A stretch of DNA of 64,000 nt from Bathynomus jamesi (taxonomy: Eukaryota; Arthropoda; Malacostraca; Isopoda; Cirolanidae): NCBI GenBank assembly GCA_023014485.1, contig JAJOZX010002582.1, forward strand, positions 174,001-238,000, given 5' to 3'. Each line of letters opens with the position of its first letter. Positions within the stretch are counted from its first letter, which is position 1. Shown here one piece after another: positions 33,846 through 47,755 of this stretch. Both the position numbers and the translations under genes were made by a program. The notes under the pieces were generated by a model. That model ran no database searches. It saw only the letters and a list, made by a program, of their open reading frames with translations, and had not been told where the DNA came from.

Positions 33846-35523
33846 ACATATAATAATAACTCTTTTGATGGGATATACCCCTGAATTGGGGCATTTGTTA
33901 CCTACATTTTCGGAAAAAAGTGTTCCTACGGACATAAAGATTTAAAAAACCCATCAAAAATTAGTAATTAGTAAATTATTAGTTTTTTAAATTTCTTTGT
34001 ATAAAAATAATAAATAAATAAATAAAATATTCAAAGAACAACCAGGCTGTTATCAATTAGTAATTTTTAATGAATTTTATAAATTTTTTTCTTGGCGAAC
34101 TTTTTTCCGAAAATGTACATGAATACTTAAAAGAGAGTTTGAATTAAATTTTAAACTACGACTCCTATTTATGTATTCCTTAAAATCTTGTATATAATTC
34201 GGTTAAAAAAAATATTTGAATTTTCACTGACGAAGGGTCTTATCGAAGAGGGGAAAAATCTTCGTTTCAACAATAAGTAATCGATGAATCAGTCAGTCTT
34301 GGTGTCAATTTCTATTCCAATTTCACGGAACTGAATCGAAAAGTTGTCTTGGAGGCGCGAGTCCCCAAAATGAATATATTCGAACAAGTCCCCCAACAGA
34401 TACTGACCACGTGACTGAATCTCTATTTTAAACCCTTATACTCACGAGAAATGCCCAGTACCCTGAGGTGTTGTTGTTTCCTTTGATTCAGCACTTGTGT
34501 CCCAGAATAGCTTAAAGGGCATCACCTTCAGTCACTTCCTGCCTCCTCAATTGTTCTTAATCTCTCTCGACCAATCAGGGAACGGCTCGCTTTATAATTA
34601 GCTCAAAGTTGCGGTTTGTATATATATTAGTGCAGAAAATATGAAAGAGTGTCATTAGCCTTGCTTGTACAGAACTTTCATATGTAATTATATTTGCTTT
34701 AACGCTACAATATTATTTTTTTACGTCTTAGTCATCACTCGAGGAGCTGGTGGTAATTTGACCCAGATACTTACGAATTCTCTACTTGCTTTATTGGTTT
34801 ACCTCCCATTTTTAAACTAATTTTAACCGACTAATTAGAGGTTTCGGGATGGAAATACGTTTAACACGTACTCGTAGTTTTGTAACATTAAAATTAATAT
34901 CATGGTTCTGGGGTGAGCAAGGAGGGAGCAAATGCAGAAAGAAGAGTGAATATAATTTGATGAAACGATGTTTCTTCAACTTAAAGATTTATTTATTTAA
35001 AAAAACCCGTTTAAAGTACAAAGTGGCCAGAAAGGACCTTTGCAGTGAAATTATTGCATATCTGTATGTTGCATTTGTTTTTCATGGAAAGGGACTTTGT
35101 GGCCACCCTATATATTAGATTATGGAGTTTTAGTGTTTGGCGTCTTCCTCTTTTGTCTTCTGCTTCTTACAACCTTAAGTTTTCTTGGGTGGTTGGGTAC
35201 GTGAGGTAATGTATATGGGTCGTGTGAAAATTATTGTTTCCGAGTGGAGGTTTGCCACCCGCGTGAGTGTGAGTATGGTGGCGGGAGAGTTTTACTTGGA
35301 ATTTTCTATGACTGTCCACTACTTTAATTTTCGTTCCTGTTTTACTTCTTTCTTTGACTAACCTAGAGTGGATCCTCAGGTCTTTGGTAGCCCGTAATAA
35401 ATTCTGTAACTTTTGTGACTATTATTGGCAAACTGGCAGATTTTCAGAACACAATCCAGACTCTTAATTGAAAGGTTTATTTATGCCATATCGACATAGA
35501 CTAATTAGCAATTCTCATGTTAT

Positions 35524-35568
<45 letters not shown>
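33846..35568. other. AT-rich stretch with no gene seen
   Basis: Contains an ATAA tetranucleotide run near 34008-34026 and a TA tract at 35521-35567. No coding family or RNA gene is seen. Confidence 0.5.
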
Positions 35569-35796
35569 CGGGGGTGCGGCAAAAGTAACGCCCTTTTAAT
35601 AATTGTATCTTTATAGTTTTATACAGTATAACCAACCACAAAATTAATTAAATTCCAGTTATTTTTTAGTTTTTACTGAGAAAGTACTTATTATTTTTCT
35701 TAAAAACCTTATTATTTCTCTTAAAATGCTGTAATTGATTTATTTCCTTCAATAAAAGAGAATAAACTAAAAAGGGCGTTATTTTTGCCGCACCCG
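35569..35796. mobile_element. TIR MITE between TA tracts, 228 bp
   Basis: The ends read CGGGGGTGCGGCAAAAGTAA and, inverted, CGGGTGCGGCAAAAATAACG, followed by GCCCTTTT on both sides. The interior is AT-rich and non-coding. TA tracts immediately outside fit a TA-targeting element. Confidence 0.8.
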
Positions 35797-35797
35797 T

Positions 35798-35844
<47 letters not shown>

Positions 35845-35865
35845 ATATAATATATATATATATAT

Positions 35866-36189
35866 GGGTGGGTGGCGCAAAAGTCGCGCGCTATCGGAAT
35901 TTTCAGTGTTGATTATGATATTATTTTTTTTCTTTTAGGTAGGGGATGGCTGCGAAATTAACGATAGACGAGAGGGTGAACTTGGTTTTAATGCATGGAA
36001 ATCGATGAGTCAGTACAGAATTTAAATTCCGTACCGATTCATCGATTTGTTGTACCTGGTGTTCCATCATTAAAATCAAGCTCACCCTCTCGTCTATTGT
36101 TAATTTCGCAGCCATCCCTTATCTAAAAGAAAAATAATATATTATAATCAACACTGAAAATTCCTATAATTTGTAACTTTTGCGCCACC

Positions 36190-36194
<5 letters not shown>
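35866..36194. mobile_element. Palindromic Tc1/mariner-like element with two transposase 5' ends
   Basis: The arms of about 150 bp begin GGGTGGCGCAAAAGTCGC and, inverted, GGGTGGCGCAAAAGTTAC. Each arm contains an ATG (35946 plus, 36115 minus) followed by codons for MAAKLTIDERV, an N-terminal helix like those of Tc1/mariner-type transposases. The body and 3' end of the transposase are missing. TA tracts flank both sides. Confidence 0.8.
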
Positions 36195-36261
<67 letters not shown>

Positions 36262-37148
36262 TATCCTTGAAAATGTGTTATTAAATACACACGAAAGCGC
36301 TTAGTTGATATTATTTTTCGTATGGTGATTTTTAGTTCATATAATGGATAACGTGTGAATGATAACACATAGGCCTTGATTTTATTTAATATGAGACACG
36401 TCCTTATCAGTTACGCAGTTCACTTGATACTAATATGAGTAAATAACTAAACAAGTACGGTACATATTTGGTATCCTCTCTAATAGGGGAAGTGGGGAGG
36501 AAAAATAGATATGGCACGGTACCACAAAGGGAAAATTATTAACAAATTGATGATAATAATAATAATGATAATGAAGGATAAGAGGAATGAGTTGTATTAT
36601 AATGACGAATCCCCCCATTTATAAAAAAAAAAACTATGACTGGCACTCCTTTAAATGGTTTTTTTAGACTTTTCTTGTGCCCTTTTCCTTACTTGTTTAA
36701 CTTCTTTACGGGTCACGTGACCTCCTTCTCATTATTTTGAATTATTATCAGTTAAATAATTGATAATTATCGGTTTACGATGATGGAGAAAGGCCATAGG
36801 TAGCGTCGTTGTATGCAGAATCCGCCAAATTTATATCACTTAGAAAATAGGTCCAAATTTTAGATTTGCAGTTTTTTGGCGACTCTGTATACAGCGCGGA
36901 TTTTTTTTTTTTTTTTTTTTTTTAATTCGATTCAAAAACAGGAACTTTTTTATTAATATTTTGGTTGGTTATTTATTTTTTGTTATTGTTTTTATTTATT
37001 TTTTTTGGAAGGGAAGGTTGTAATTGTTTATACCTTGGAGGTATTTCATTCTTGGCAATTTTGGTACCTCCTTTTTTTGTGTATGTTGATCCCTCGGTAA
37101 AATATTTGACCCTTAGCGTTTATAACTAGATTGATATAAAAACAAGTG

Positions 37149-37195
<47 letters not shown>

Positions 37196-39246
37196 CGCGC
37201 GCGCACTGTTTTAGGACCGAAAATCTTTTCTATCGCTTCTCGGAAATATTATTTAGAAACTTTTAATTCCATTCTTATGACTCGTGTTTTCCTGTTTACA
37301 CACACACACACACACACAGGGAAGGAAGGAACTTCCATCCCAGTGGAAACATAAATTGGTTTCCAAACAGTAAAATTGTCAATTAATTTGTTTATACTTT
37401 GACCTGTACATGAGAATGATAAGTCGTAGCTACAAAATGAAATTGCGAGATCGTCGATGGTATTTCGTTATATGTGGTCATTACCCCCAAACTTACCTTT
37501 ACCCCCAACATCCCCCCGTGTTGTGTCGCTACCCCGACATTTTTTAAACCTATTCACCTGTATGAGCGGCCAGTTTCAGGTGCCCTGCGTGATAATAGAG
37601 GAAGTACTTGGCAACTCAGCGGAGTTTAGAAAGAGGTGTTACATAGTAATTTGAGATTTTATTTCATAAATTGTGTGTGCGCGCGCGCTGTCATCCTTCG
37701 TAGATCCTGTTCAGTGTGGTGATTCCCTCAATTTGGAGTGTGAAAACGCAAATTAATTTCGTTCATTATATTGCGAGCTTCTCACTAGGCCTTCCGTGAC
37801 CTCCACCCTAAATTCCTAACAGGTTGGAAGGGGGCGGAGTCAAACAGCGGTTGCTACACAGAGTTGCCGTCAACCGCCATGTGGATCCCGGAATGTTTTC
37901 CATCATTTTCTTGTAGTATAAAGTTAAAATTGGGGAAGGTTGATTGTGTGACGTAGTTGCTCAGGTGTGCGTGTAAATGGACTTTTGAATTTACCAGTGA
38001 ATTTTTAATAGGCCGTGTAGGAGCGTACCTAAATACAAACCTATATATGTATGTAAAATAGGTATACGTATTTTAAATTTTTGTTTGTAGTGAAATACAT
38101 TGTATACTGTATATTAGGCTATGTATATACTATATATAGCTTATATATGTTAATAAGTTTTTGTGATAACCGATTTATTGGGTTTTAAGTGCTGAAAAAA
38201 TACATTTATTAATATTTTGCGTAGGTTTTAACTAAGTATACAAATGTCAAATGATTTGGGCTGAATTTTTACTTCATGTTACAGCCAGTCTGAAGATCAG
38301 ATAGCCTACATCCCAAATAGGCCTCTGTACTAGGTCCACGTGGTTATAACCTGTACAGTCCAAGGCCTTAAGACCAGGAGGTCTGTTAACTCCATGAGTG
38401 ATAAATACTTGACTTGAAAATAGACCTTAAACCTCGACTATTAGGCCTATCATAAGAATAAATTGTAAAATGTTAACTCAAGCTCTGATTATGAATCTCT
38501 TCAGGTAAGGATAAATTTGCATTTTAGATTACTTCTCTACCGTAAGATGGATGAACACTAGGTGGACAATTACATCACACACAATATAATTAATTACCCT
38601 TTTTTATTTTTAAGCTAACTCAAGTCTGTTATTGATAGTGAAAATTGAATAAATAGCTTTGATCTTATAAAGGTTATAGGCTTAATTTTAAATCTTTGTC
38701 GCGTGATTCATTAAGCGCGATCATGGGAAAAATTCTTGGTGTGTGTGTAGGCGTAACATGCTTAATATTACTCCATACGACTAACGAGTAGACTCATGAT
38801 AAATCCAGTTATTGATGTAAATATGCGAGCTAACATAACTGGCCTATGTAGGCACAAACTGGGAAGGCTAACGTGTTTTTATCGCCTTCATGAAGTCGCA
38901 CGATTGATTGTCTTCTGTGGTCGTTATGACTGTAAAATGAAAAGAAATTATATTAAAAAAGGAACTTTCTCCATTATTTTTTTTTATTTTATTTTTTTTT
39001 TTTTTTCCTGTACACTTTTTTTCTTTTAAAAGTTGTGGTTGACCGAATGGTCGAATAATTTGTTGTGGTTGTAGGGAAACTACATTTGGCTCTGGCACTC
39101 TGACCGTTACCTCAGGCCCCGCTGTCACTACTGTAGGCACAGATGACTGTACTGGCAGTCATATTTATGATTTTTCCTTTTAAAGAGGCCCTAGGTCTAG
39201 AGATTTTTTTAGTAATCTGACGGAAGTATGCATTTTGGGAAGAAAA
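36195..39246. other. Long stretch with simple repeats, no gene seen
   Basis: TA tracts at 36195-36260 and about 37151-37191, followed by a GCGC-alternating run, a poly-T near 36901-36923, an AC run near 37300-37318 and a GTGCGC run near 37673-37689. A minus-strand frame near 39140-39000 reads like a proline/valine-rich peptide but has no family. Confidence 0.5.
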
Positions 39247-39495
39247 CAGCGTTCCCCAAACCGCCCTTTTATTCCGACTATACAAATGGTACTGTAACTT
39301 ATTGATACCATAAACAGTTTGATTTATGTAATGAACTGTAGTGTATATGGCATATTTTCTTAGCTAATCTTGAATCTCGTACTGGGTATGGTGGTAGTGA
39401 ATAAAATGGTTGAAAATATCCACATTTTTACATTTCCTTTGCTAACCTTGTTTCCACCTTCAGTAGGCTTGCGTCCCGCAGTTTGGGAAACGCTG
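39247..39495. mobile_element. hAT-type MITE, 249 bp
   Basis: TIRs CAGCGTTCCCCAAACCGC and, inverted, CAGCGTTTCCCAAACTGC match the CAGCGTTTCCCAAAC type of end known for hAT elements. The flanking 8-mers do not match well, so the TSD has decayed. No coding. Confidence 0.75.
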
Positions 39496-39665
39496 GTCTA
39501 AAGTAATATATTTAGGTGTATAGGAAGACTTTGGCCTGTTTGTTAAAGAAATTTCCTCATCTACGTTGACCTAACCACACAGTAGGTTAATTGGGCCTAT
39601 TTTTTGTTAATTTGATAACTAACTGAATATATCAGCCACTTTTTCTAATAAGTAGGATGTGAAGG

Positions 39666-39748
<83 letters not shown>

Positions 39749-42700
39749 CCTAGTGTCGCTATGTCCTAAGTTTCTTTAAAGGCAGCTCTATCTGCATTGT
39801 TCAGCCCCCAACTAACTGAATCTCACTTTTGTCATGTATAATTTTATTAACAGTATTACTCAGTTGGTCACAAAAGATTTATCAGGTTTAATGTTGGTGG
39901 AAGGTGTAACTAGGACCATTACTGGCTGCATTCTTTACTATTTGCTAAGACATTCCGTTCGACCAAGTACAGAGAATCTCATAATTTGTAACATTTCCCT
40001 CAATATTTCGTACACTTTTGAACGAAATTCATTGGAACGACGTCTTATTGTGAGGTAGGTTCAAGGTCATCCTTCAGGGGTTGGTTGCTATTGAGGTTTC
40101 GATGTCGTCACAAGCATGCAGGGGTCTCGAAGGAAGCATTCGCGAAATGAAGGCACTTTCTTTAAAGGGTTTTTGTTGTTGTTGTTGTTGTTTATGAGAG
40201 GAAATTGTGGAGACATTTTCAAGTTTTCTGGTCTTGGTAGAGTTAAGTCTTCCAAACTGTTTATCAAGAAGTCGCACTAATTTATCTGTTTGTTTCCGTT
40301 GAACAGAAGGAATAATTATACCTGAAAGACAAGATAAGAATGATGGTGTCCTTAAGCCTACTTCTTCCTTCACTGAATTTTAAATTCGGAGGTTTAAGGA
40401 AGGAGCCTCGCTTCGCGACTGGTACAGAGGTTCGTAACCCTGGTGTTATTCCCGAGGGTTTCCTTTGTGCGAGGCAACAGAGGTTCCTTTGATAAAGGAA
40501 AAATCAGAGAGGATGAGGTTACTTATAGGGCATAGCCATTATTAAGATTATATTTCGTACGATAAGCGTGAAAGGACTCTTTTAACTAACTCTTAACTCT
40601 CTCTAACTTTTTAAGACTGAGCGCTGTACGTTAATATTTTTTGTTTATAAATTAGATTTAGGACATTTCATGTAACATAGGTCGTAGCTTAAGCTTACTG
40701 TATGGTATTTAATAGGCCTTACAGAAACTATTTACTGGTGAAAATTTAAATAAACAATGTGGTCTCAAAGGGCCTATTTGTTAGTGATTCCGATTGAGGA
40801 GGGTCTTGTTACGTGATCCAATCTCGAGGTGCGTCCGTGCGTGAAGTTCCATTCCAATTTATCACAGGGTAAAATACCAATAATTTATGCGTTGTTAATC
40901 GTTTTAGTGTCATGTTTACATAACTGACTTCGAACGAGTCCACACATGGATGAACCCCTTTTAAAAAAGTCTGTGGGGCCCAACATCATAAAGTGTCTCA
41001 TTTCAAAACATTCCTTCAACGAATCTCTCTCCAACTGTATCAAAATATTTTTGTTTGCTAAAGGAAACATGGCCTGATTTTACGTTGTTAGTTGTTTATA
41101 GTCAGTAAACATTTTCCTTTGAATTGTTTTTAGATATACGGTTATGCTAGGGAGCCTATACCTTGAACCCCCCCCCCCCCCCCCCCCCCCAGTACAAATA
41201 GTGAATGAGGGGAGGTTAATTGATTTGCTATCCAAAAAAAGGTTGAATCTGTCAGAATGGTCATTAGGCAAAGCGTATCGTACCTTACGGTACTTTAATA
41301 ATTATGAGGCCGAACTACATATAATAGGCCTCTAAGGCCTATTATAGTTATTTTAGATTCGTAGTAGTTGCGTAGGGTCTATATATATTGCTTTAAATAA
41401 CAAAGACATTGATAATGCTTCTGGGTCGTCTCGGAGAACCTTTCTCTCTTGTGCAGTTAGATGACTAGGCGAATATTTTCTCCATATTTATGGTGCATGC
41501 GACCGCGCCTCATACAGTATTGCATGCATTAGTAGCCTACATAACATGTGGAGTATGTAGCTGGGAAGGTTAGGCATAGCCTACACTCCGAAACCGTTTT
41601 AGATTGGCCGAAATTGGTCACGTGGGAAATAACTAACCAATCACGATCTTTGTAACATATTTCGACTTTGTCAAAAACTGGTCTCCTCGAAACTTAACAT
41701 TTACCAGCATATATACATATACTGTATATATATTGGATAGACTCGTGCAATTTGTCTGTAGCTATTTTAAAAAGCGTTAACTTTTCCTTGAATAATTGGC
41801 GTAAGAAAGAGAGGAGCCGTTGAGTGAGCGGAGTCTTAACATACCGGTAAAGCCTAATAATTTGTCTTAGAGAATGACTTCGAGTCATTAATTCCCCCAA
41901 AAAATTCTCTCCCAAAGACATCATTCCCTAACTCCCATGGCCGTTGGCTTCTATAGATGTTGGTAGGTCTCTACCTTTCGTAATAGGAGTGGGCCTAATT
42001 ACCCAGGCCTTTAACCTCTTGACTAACGTTAGAGCTTACATGGGGTGGAGTACAGAAGAGCCTACTTGCCTATTATACATACAATACAGCTAAATTACTT
42101 AATTTGTTATTACTCTTTATATTTTAGGGGTGGTAGTGTTAATATAAATAGGGCCTATTATTGAGAGTTTGCCAGTGTGCTAACACGAAGATCCTTCGTG
42201 AGAAATTAATTTCATGCGTAAGTAAATATAACTGATGAAGTACATTTTGTACCGTTTTACCTTCGGAAGTGCAATCAATAACCGTACACTCGCAATTTAG
42301 TATAACGAAAGTTTGTAACAAAAATCCTTTGACAAAAATCAGTTTTTTATTAACGAATAAGTCCTTAAATTTGATAATTTCTTCATGAAAGAGATTCGCT
42401 AATTTATATTGAATAATAAAATGATAAACTGAAACACGATTAAAAGTATTTAGTAGCTTTAATACGAGTCATTAGAGGAACTTAGTTTGGAATTCCATCG
42501 TACCAAATATAGCTGTACTTTGGTTTAGCCCAAAAGATGATACCCCCTTCGTCTCGCAATCACTGAATGGGGGGCATCATGATGATGCTCAGGAAAATGA
42601 AGACTGTTAAATCGCGTGCCATAATTTATTTTTTCTTAATTAACACAGCCCTAATAAATATGCCCCAGCATTCCAGACATTGAATTTATCGTAGTGAAAT

Positions 42701-44034
42701 TTTCCATGAATTTCGACTCCAATCATGCATGGCACTTTGTTCAAACCTCAACAAAAAATATACATTCTTATTTCAAATGTTATATAAAATTAGAACAACA
42801 TGGTAGGCGGACTTTCCTGTCATAGGTTACAACCAACATTTCTCTCTCTGGGAATGCATTTTCGTTGGGAAATGTTACGTGAAGTGTCAGACGTACGAGT
42901 ACAAGGAGTGCCAAACAGCATTCAGGAAAGAATTTCGAACCGGGAAAGTGCCAGAGGAGCTCAATTTGGCATTTCGTGAAAATTTTTGAGGAAACTGATA
43001 ATGTTGCCAACCAGTCTGGACGTTTGCGTAAGCTCACCAAGTTAATTTTGATTTTTTGTGAAACTGAAACCAATAATGAACATTGTCTTGAAATTTCACC
43101 AGTAAAAGTCCTGCCTGGTTACGATCGAAATTAATTAATGGAAGTTTTTCACCATGGTAAGTTCTTCCTGTGGAATATCGCAACCAATTAATTTTCATCA
43201 ATAAACACAACTTTGTATAACAGGTCTTTTACTCTGATATCCAAATTAAGTATTGCACTCCTTTTGGCTTACCTGATATGTTAAACACCCATCGTGTATA
43301 TATATATATATATAACATTTTGTAACATTCTCTTCTTCGAAGATTTAGGCTTGTAGGCCATTGTTTAGATCAGTGTCTACGAAACCTTTTTTCCCTTCCA
43401 AGAAACCATTTGGCATATGAATAAATTTTACGGGACCCCTTTAATTTTTTATACTTTAAATTTCAGGTATTAAAATCTGCCCAATCCTTGTTCATTTATT
43501 AGCGGTGTTGTACAGTACAACAAATTATATTATGGTGATAATGATTAATACGCAGTTATTTTATTTTGTATATTATTATATTGGTTAATTATGTATAAGC
43601 CTATTTTTGTAATTAAAATAAGTGGGTAGTTCACATCAGACTACCTATTTTCCCGGGAAAGACCCCTTCCGTAACCATTGGGGGTGGGGCGTTGTACTCG
43701 TTGTCATTGCAATGCGTTCATATGGTCTAATAAGCTTTGCTCATGTAAGCAGCCAAGCACCAGTTAAAGTTTGAAACCACACACTTTCTTTCACGCGTAC
43801 TCGTACTCGAAAACTAAAAAAAAACCGTACTCATGCTCAAGCACTAAAATGGTATGCTTGTATTCGTTCGTACTCGTCGACCACTCATAAAATACTGTAC
43901 AGAACTCGTACTCGTCAACTCCATAATTTTGGTACTCTTTCCACCTCTATGCAGCGATCCACTGTAATCGTAATAGATTTTTCAAAACAGTAATCTTTCT
44001 ACCTCTGTGGGAAGGTCCCCACTTTGAGGTAGTT

Positions 44035-44065
<31 letters not shown>

Positions 44066-44948
44066 ACAAGATTTGTTTAGACTTGAGCGCTCCCACACCC
44101 TTTGAACTCTTCTCGCTGTGTAGGCCCATTTAGATCCAGACATATTCGCAAACTGCTACGTCAATAATGTGGAAGACCTATTGGGGTGTATTTTCCAGTA
44201 GGCCGTGTATCGTAGGCCTAGCTTATATAGATAACTTAATATTTTTATAGTATACCTTGGCATGCTGCAAATCTGAAGTCTTTAATTTGTAGGTGTACGA
44301 GTATACTCTTTTTCCGATTTGTTATTTCGCCTCTATTTCAGAAGATTACTTAGACCCTGTGATTACTTTAGGTCACGGAGAGGGTACCTGAGGACGGAAA
44401 TGCGTGCCCCTTTCATTTTTTTCTTTATTTGTAATTTAATCCCGTGGATAGATCTCAGCCTAATGATTGGGCATCATTAGACACGGCAATTCCATGCCCC
44501 AACTAAGCCTAAACTTCCTTTGACCTTTCAACGAATTAGAATCTGAAAGTGACGTCGTTGCTCAGTTGTCGATTTCCTGTTGCTTCTTCACTCGTTTCGC
44601 AACAACCTTTTGTTGGTCAGGGTAATTAGACGTCCCCAGTTGGCTCCCCCTGCCCTGGGAAAACGGCTCAAAGGACTGTAAAAACGCCTTTCAATCGAAG
44701 ACGGAAGCGTATTTTTTTTCTCTCAACGGTTGTGTACTTTTTATTATCTACAGTAATTACTTCTTAATTAGGTCATGCGTGACTTAGTAACACCTCTCTC
44801 GCTTTGTAGTAGACCCAAAAGCGATGTAGGCTTAGTTTGAAATGGACGCGATCATATACGGTATTTTTATTTTAGGATGTAATACCGTACTAAATTATTT
44901 GGCTTGAATGAAGTCTTAAAGTAAACAAGTTTTAAAGTAGTCATTGTC
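39496..44948. other. Long stretch with no gene supported
   Basis: Holds a TA tract of about 75 bp at 39668-39742, a 23-nt poly-C at 41168-41190, TA at 43297-43314 and AC at 44036-44062. Minus-strand frames near 40074-40373 and 42780-43073 are open but resemble no family I know. Confidence 0.45.
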
Positions 44949-45291
44949 TTAACGTATCCACAATGGAGGATTAATTTCTTCGATCAGCTGTAATAGTTTG
45001 GAATTTCGCCTGAGGTTGTCACATTCACAGACAAAAACAAGAAGTCCTTTCCCAGTTATTTTCAGTCGAATCTTACATTCTCCATTCTCTTTCATCCCAA
45101 ATTTCACCATAAATACACCTAAATTCCGAAAAGGTCGATTGCTGACGTCATGGTCTAACTTCCCGTCCGTTAAAAACACGTTGTAAGTGGACTCGATCCA
45201 CCCCCGTAATTGTAATTCTGTGGTAGAGTTGGGGAAGGTGTTAATCGACGACTTAAGTGGATGACGGTTAGTAGATAAAGGTACAAAAACA

Positions 45292-45293
<2 letters not shown>
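44949..45293 (-). CDS. Unassigned open frame, possible exon
   Basis: A minus-strand frame of about 110 codons lies downstream of an AC tract at 45293-45323. It contains a compositionally normal stretch: TTELQLRGWIESTYNVFL, then DGKLDHDVSNRPFRNLGVFM and KFGMKENGECKIRLKITGKG, ending LLQLIEEINPPLWIR. A pyrimidine-rich CCCCAACTCTACCACAG could act as an acceptor just before it on the minus strand. No clear donor is seen and no family is recognised, so it may be a real exon, a TE fragment or chance. Confidence 0.25.
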
Positions 45294-45323
<30 letters not shown>

Positions 45324-45325
<2 letters not shown>

Positions 45326-46140
45326 CGAAAGTGCAAAATTCGTTAGGTGTTTATTGTAAATTAAAATTGTACTTGTTACGACTGATTGACTATGATTGTA
45401 AGTCTCGTAGTTTTAGAACCAGACTAAAGATGTTTGTTTTCACTTTATCTTTGTTTTTGTTTACATTTGAACTGCACCCAAATCAGTCATGTGACCTCTG
45501 CTTCACATGCTACACTTCAAAGTTAAGTTCTGCTTCAGTTTCGGAGTAAAAACGTTTTGACGGAGAAACAATGCGGTTGCATCGTCAAACGCTACTCAAG
45601 TAGTTGATTCCATGCGATTTCTATTGAGGTTCAGTAATTATGTTTTGGGTCTAGATCGAACCTGTAGTCCCGAACAGCATTTTTAGCTTTCCTAAGAGTA
45701 AATAAATAAATTATGAATTGCTTAACAGATTTTATCTATTTTACTTGAACTTTCTCCTTATTATAGATAGTTACATTTATTTATGGGCTCCTTCAAAGAA
45801 GATAAATGGCACTTGAAATCGTACTTAAACAAGCCTAGGCCTAACTACTTCATAGCTATTAGTTAGAGCCATTTTTAGGCTAGGCCCAGCACATTACACA
45901 GATTTAGAGGCCACCTGTATACTAAAATAGAGTTAGTATTGGGACTGAAATTATCACTCGTTTCCAATTAACTATTTAAACTTATTTATTTTTAAGATTA
46001 CATCTGATCTACTTCACATTTTATGGACAAGTATAGTGGAGGTTAGATTAAGTTAGTTTTTGAGAGAGTCCATTTTGCGATTCGATAGGTTATAATGTAA
46101 GTCTAATATTGTATTTTCGTTCTTGAAATTACCTTAATCT
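45324..46140. other. Stretch with no gene seen
   Basis: AT-rich sequence; nothing recognisable. Confidence 0.45.
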
Positions 46141-46396
46141 TAGAAAGCCAGTGTGGGACCGCACACATTGACTAATGTGAGGGTTTACGTAACCCCATAC
46201 TGAAAATTACATTTCATTTGGAAACATGAAGCCACTGGGGCCTATCGAGGCTATCGAAGTCATGAGTTAATTTATAGATTGAATTAAACAAGTTATTGTT
46301 ACTAGACAATGATAAAAATTAACTTGGGTACAATAAAAGACGTCATTTCGAGAAAAACAAATTACTTTTATTGTAATAGGCCACGCTGGCTTTCTA
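46141..46396. mobile_element. MITE with AGAAAGCCAG ends (copy 2)
   Basis: TIRs TAGAAAGCCAGTGTGGGACC and, inverted, TAGAAAGCCAGCGTGGCC. The interior matches 6658-6835 in reverse orientation. It is longer than copy 1 because of extra internal sequence. No coding. Confidence 0.75.
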
Positions 46397-46729
46397 GGTT
46401 AAATTGTTTTTGTTAATGTCACATCAATGAAACGAACATTGAGTTTTAGGTGGAAACAGATCATCATCTTTCCCTTCACAAAAGTTGAAATGGAGAGCTT
46501 CCTAATAGTCAAAATTACTTCCGGTACGGCGTCCATTGTCCTTGATTCCCCCACCCGTTAGTAACCCTCCATCCCGGAGTCCTCCTCCCGCCCATACGCC
46601 CATTGCATTATCCGCTTCCACCCACACCCTTCATTCGTGCATTCTCGTCGTTTGTCATTGGAATGTTTCGTTAAGAGTGGCGAGGAACGATAAGCATACA
46701 TACAAGTTTTTCAGGCTACCATTGGATTG

Positions 46730-46771
<42 letters not shown>

Positions 46772-47526
46772 TACTTGTTTATGAATTTACTATACCCTTG
46801 TCTAAGGATCTAGATAAGAAAACTATTTTGCCCGTGAATTCCGCCATATTGTTTGTGTCTCCATTTCAAATCTAGCTTAAATCCTGATTTGGGAGAGCTT
46901 AAGCTTACTCACTCCATATACCACCTGCTTTTATAGGTTCCTGTTGCCAGGTGTGCTGAGTCTAATTAACTTATTTCACCTTACCTCGAGTCCAACCAAG
47001 TTCAAGATACTCGTATAGATAGGCCTACAAGCAATAGAGCGCAATAGGTTTAATATAGTGTATAGGTTTAATATTGTATGACATTTTGAAAGGTGTAAGT
47101 TGTAAGCAATCCTCAGAAAAATGTTAGCCAGGACGTGACCATTCTACTGGGTTTGGTTTATTTTCGTTTGGGTCGTGTCTTTCCGACCACCCATTTGCTC
47201 ATAATGCCGCATACGTTTTTATTATTATATATATATATATATATACTGTATATAAAATTGGAAACACACATGGCCCATAGTTTACGCGTCAGTGGTAGGA
47301 AAGGCTTTACTGCTTTACATAAAGCACCAACTCCTCCCATACACCCACCCATTCACGGTACAAGCAGCTCACGGCATCGTTGCCAAATATATAAAGGGAC
47401 AGCGTACTAATATGTAATATGCAGTTCTGGGTGTGCGTATTGTTGATAGTCCGTATACTGTATATGGCTTCTTCCCCACCAACGTTCTGTAAAGCTATTA
47501 TATTTATTAAGTTTAGTGACTTTCGT
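46397..47526. other. Stretch with microsatellites, no gene seen
   Basis: AC tract at about 46734-46768 and a TA tract at 47226-47244. A short proline-rich frame near 46536 has no family. Confidence 0.45.
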
Positions 47527-47755
47527 ATGAGGCCATCCTAGGAAGAAGTGGCTAAGCGACAAAAGTAGAAAATGCCAGAAAACGCAGTTAAACGTAGTAC
47601 CAATTCGAAAGTGCTATCATTTTTAAATTTTTTTTTAGATATTTCGACGAAATATGTTCAAAAGTTATGGTACTTTCTATATTGGTACAACTTTAACTGC
47701 AATTTCTGGCGTTTTATACTTTTGTTGCTTAGCTACTTCTTCCAAGGAGGGCCTC
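47527..47755. mobile_element. Foldback MITE family A, copy 3 (229 bp)
   Basis: Starts ATGAGGCCATCCTAGGAAGA and ends with the inverted GGAAGAAGTAGCTAAGCAAC, with AATGCCAGAAAACGCAGTTA in the left arm. Same length as copy 1. Confidence 0.85.

Noticed and set aside
40074..40373. Minus-strand frame with a glutamine run
   Set aside because: The run comes from a GTT repeat. There are no splice sites or family resemblance.
43370..43690. hAT-like element starting CAGTGTCTACGAAACC
   Set aside because: A matching inverted end and TSD could not be found.
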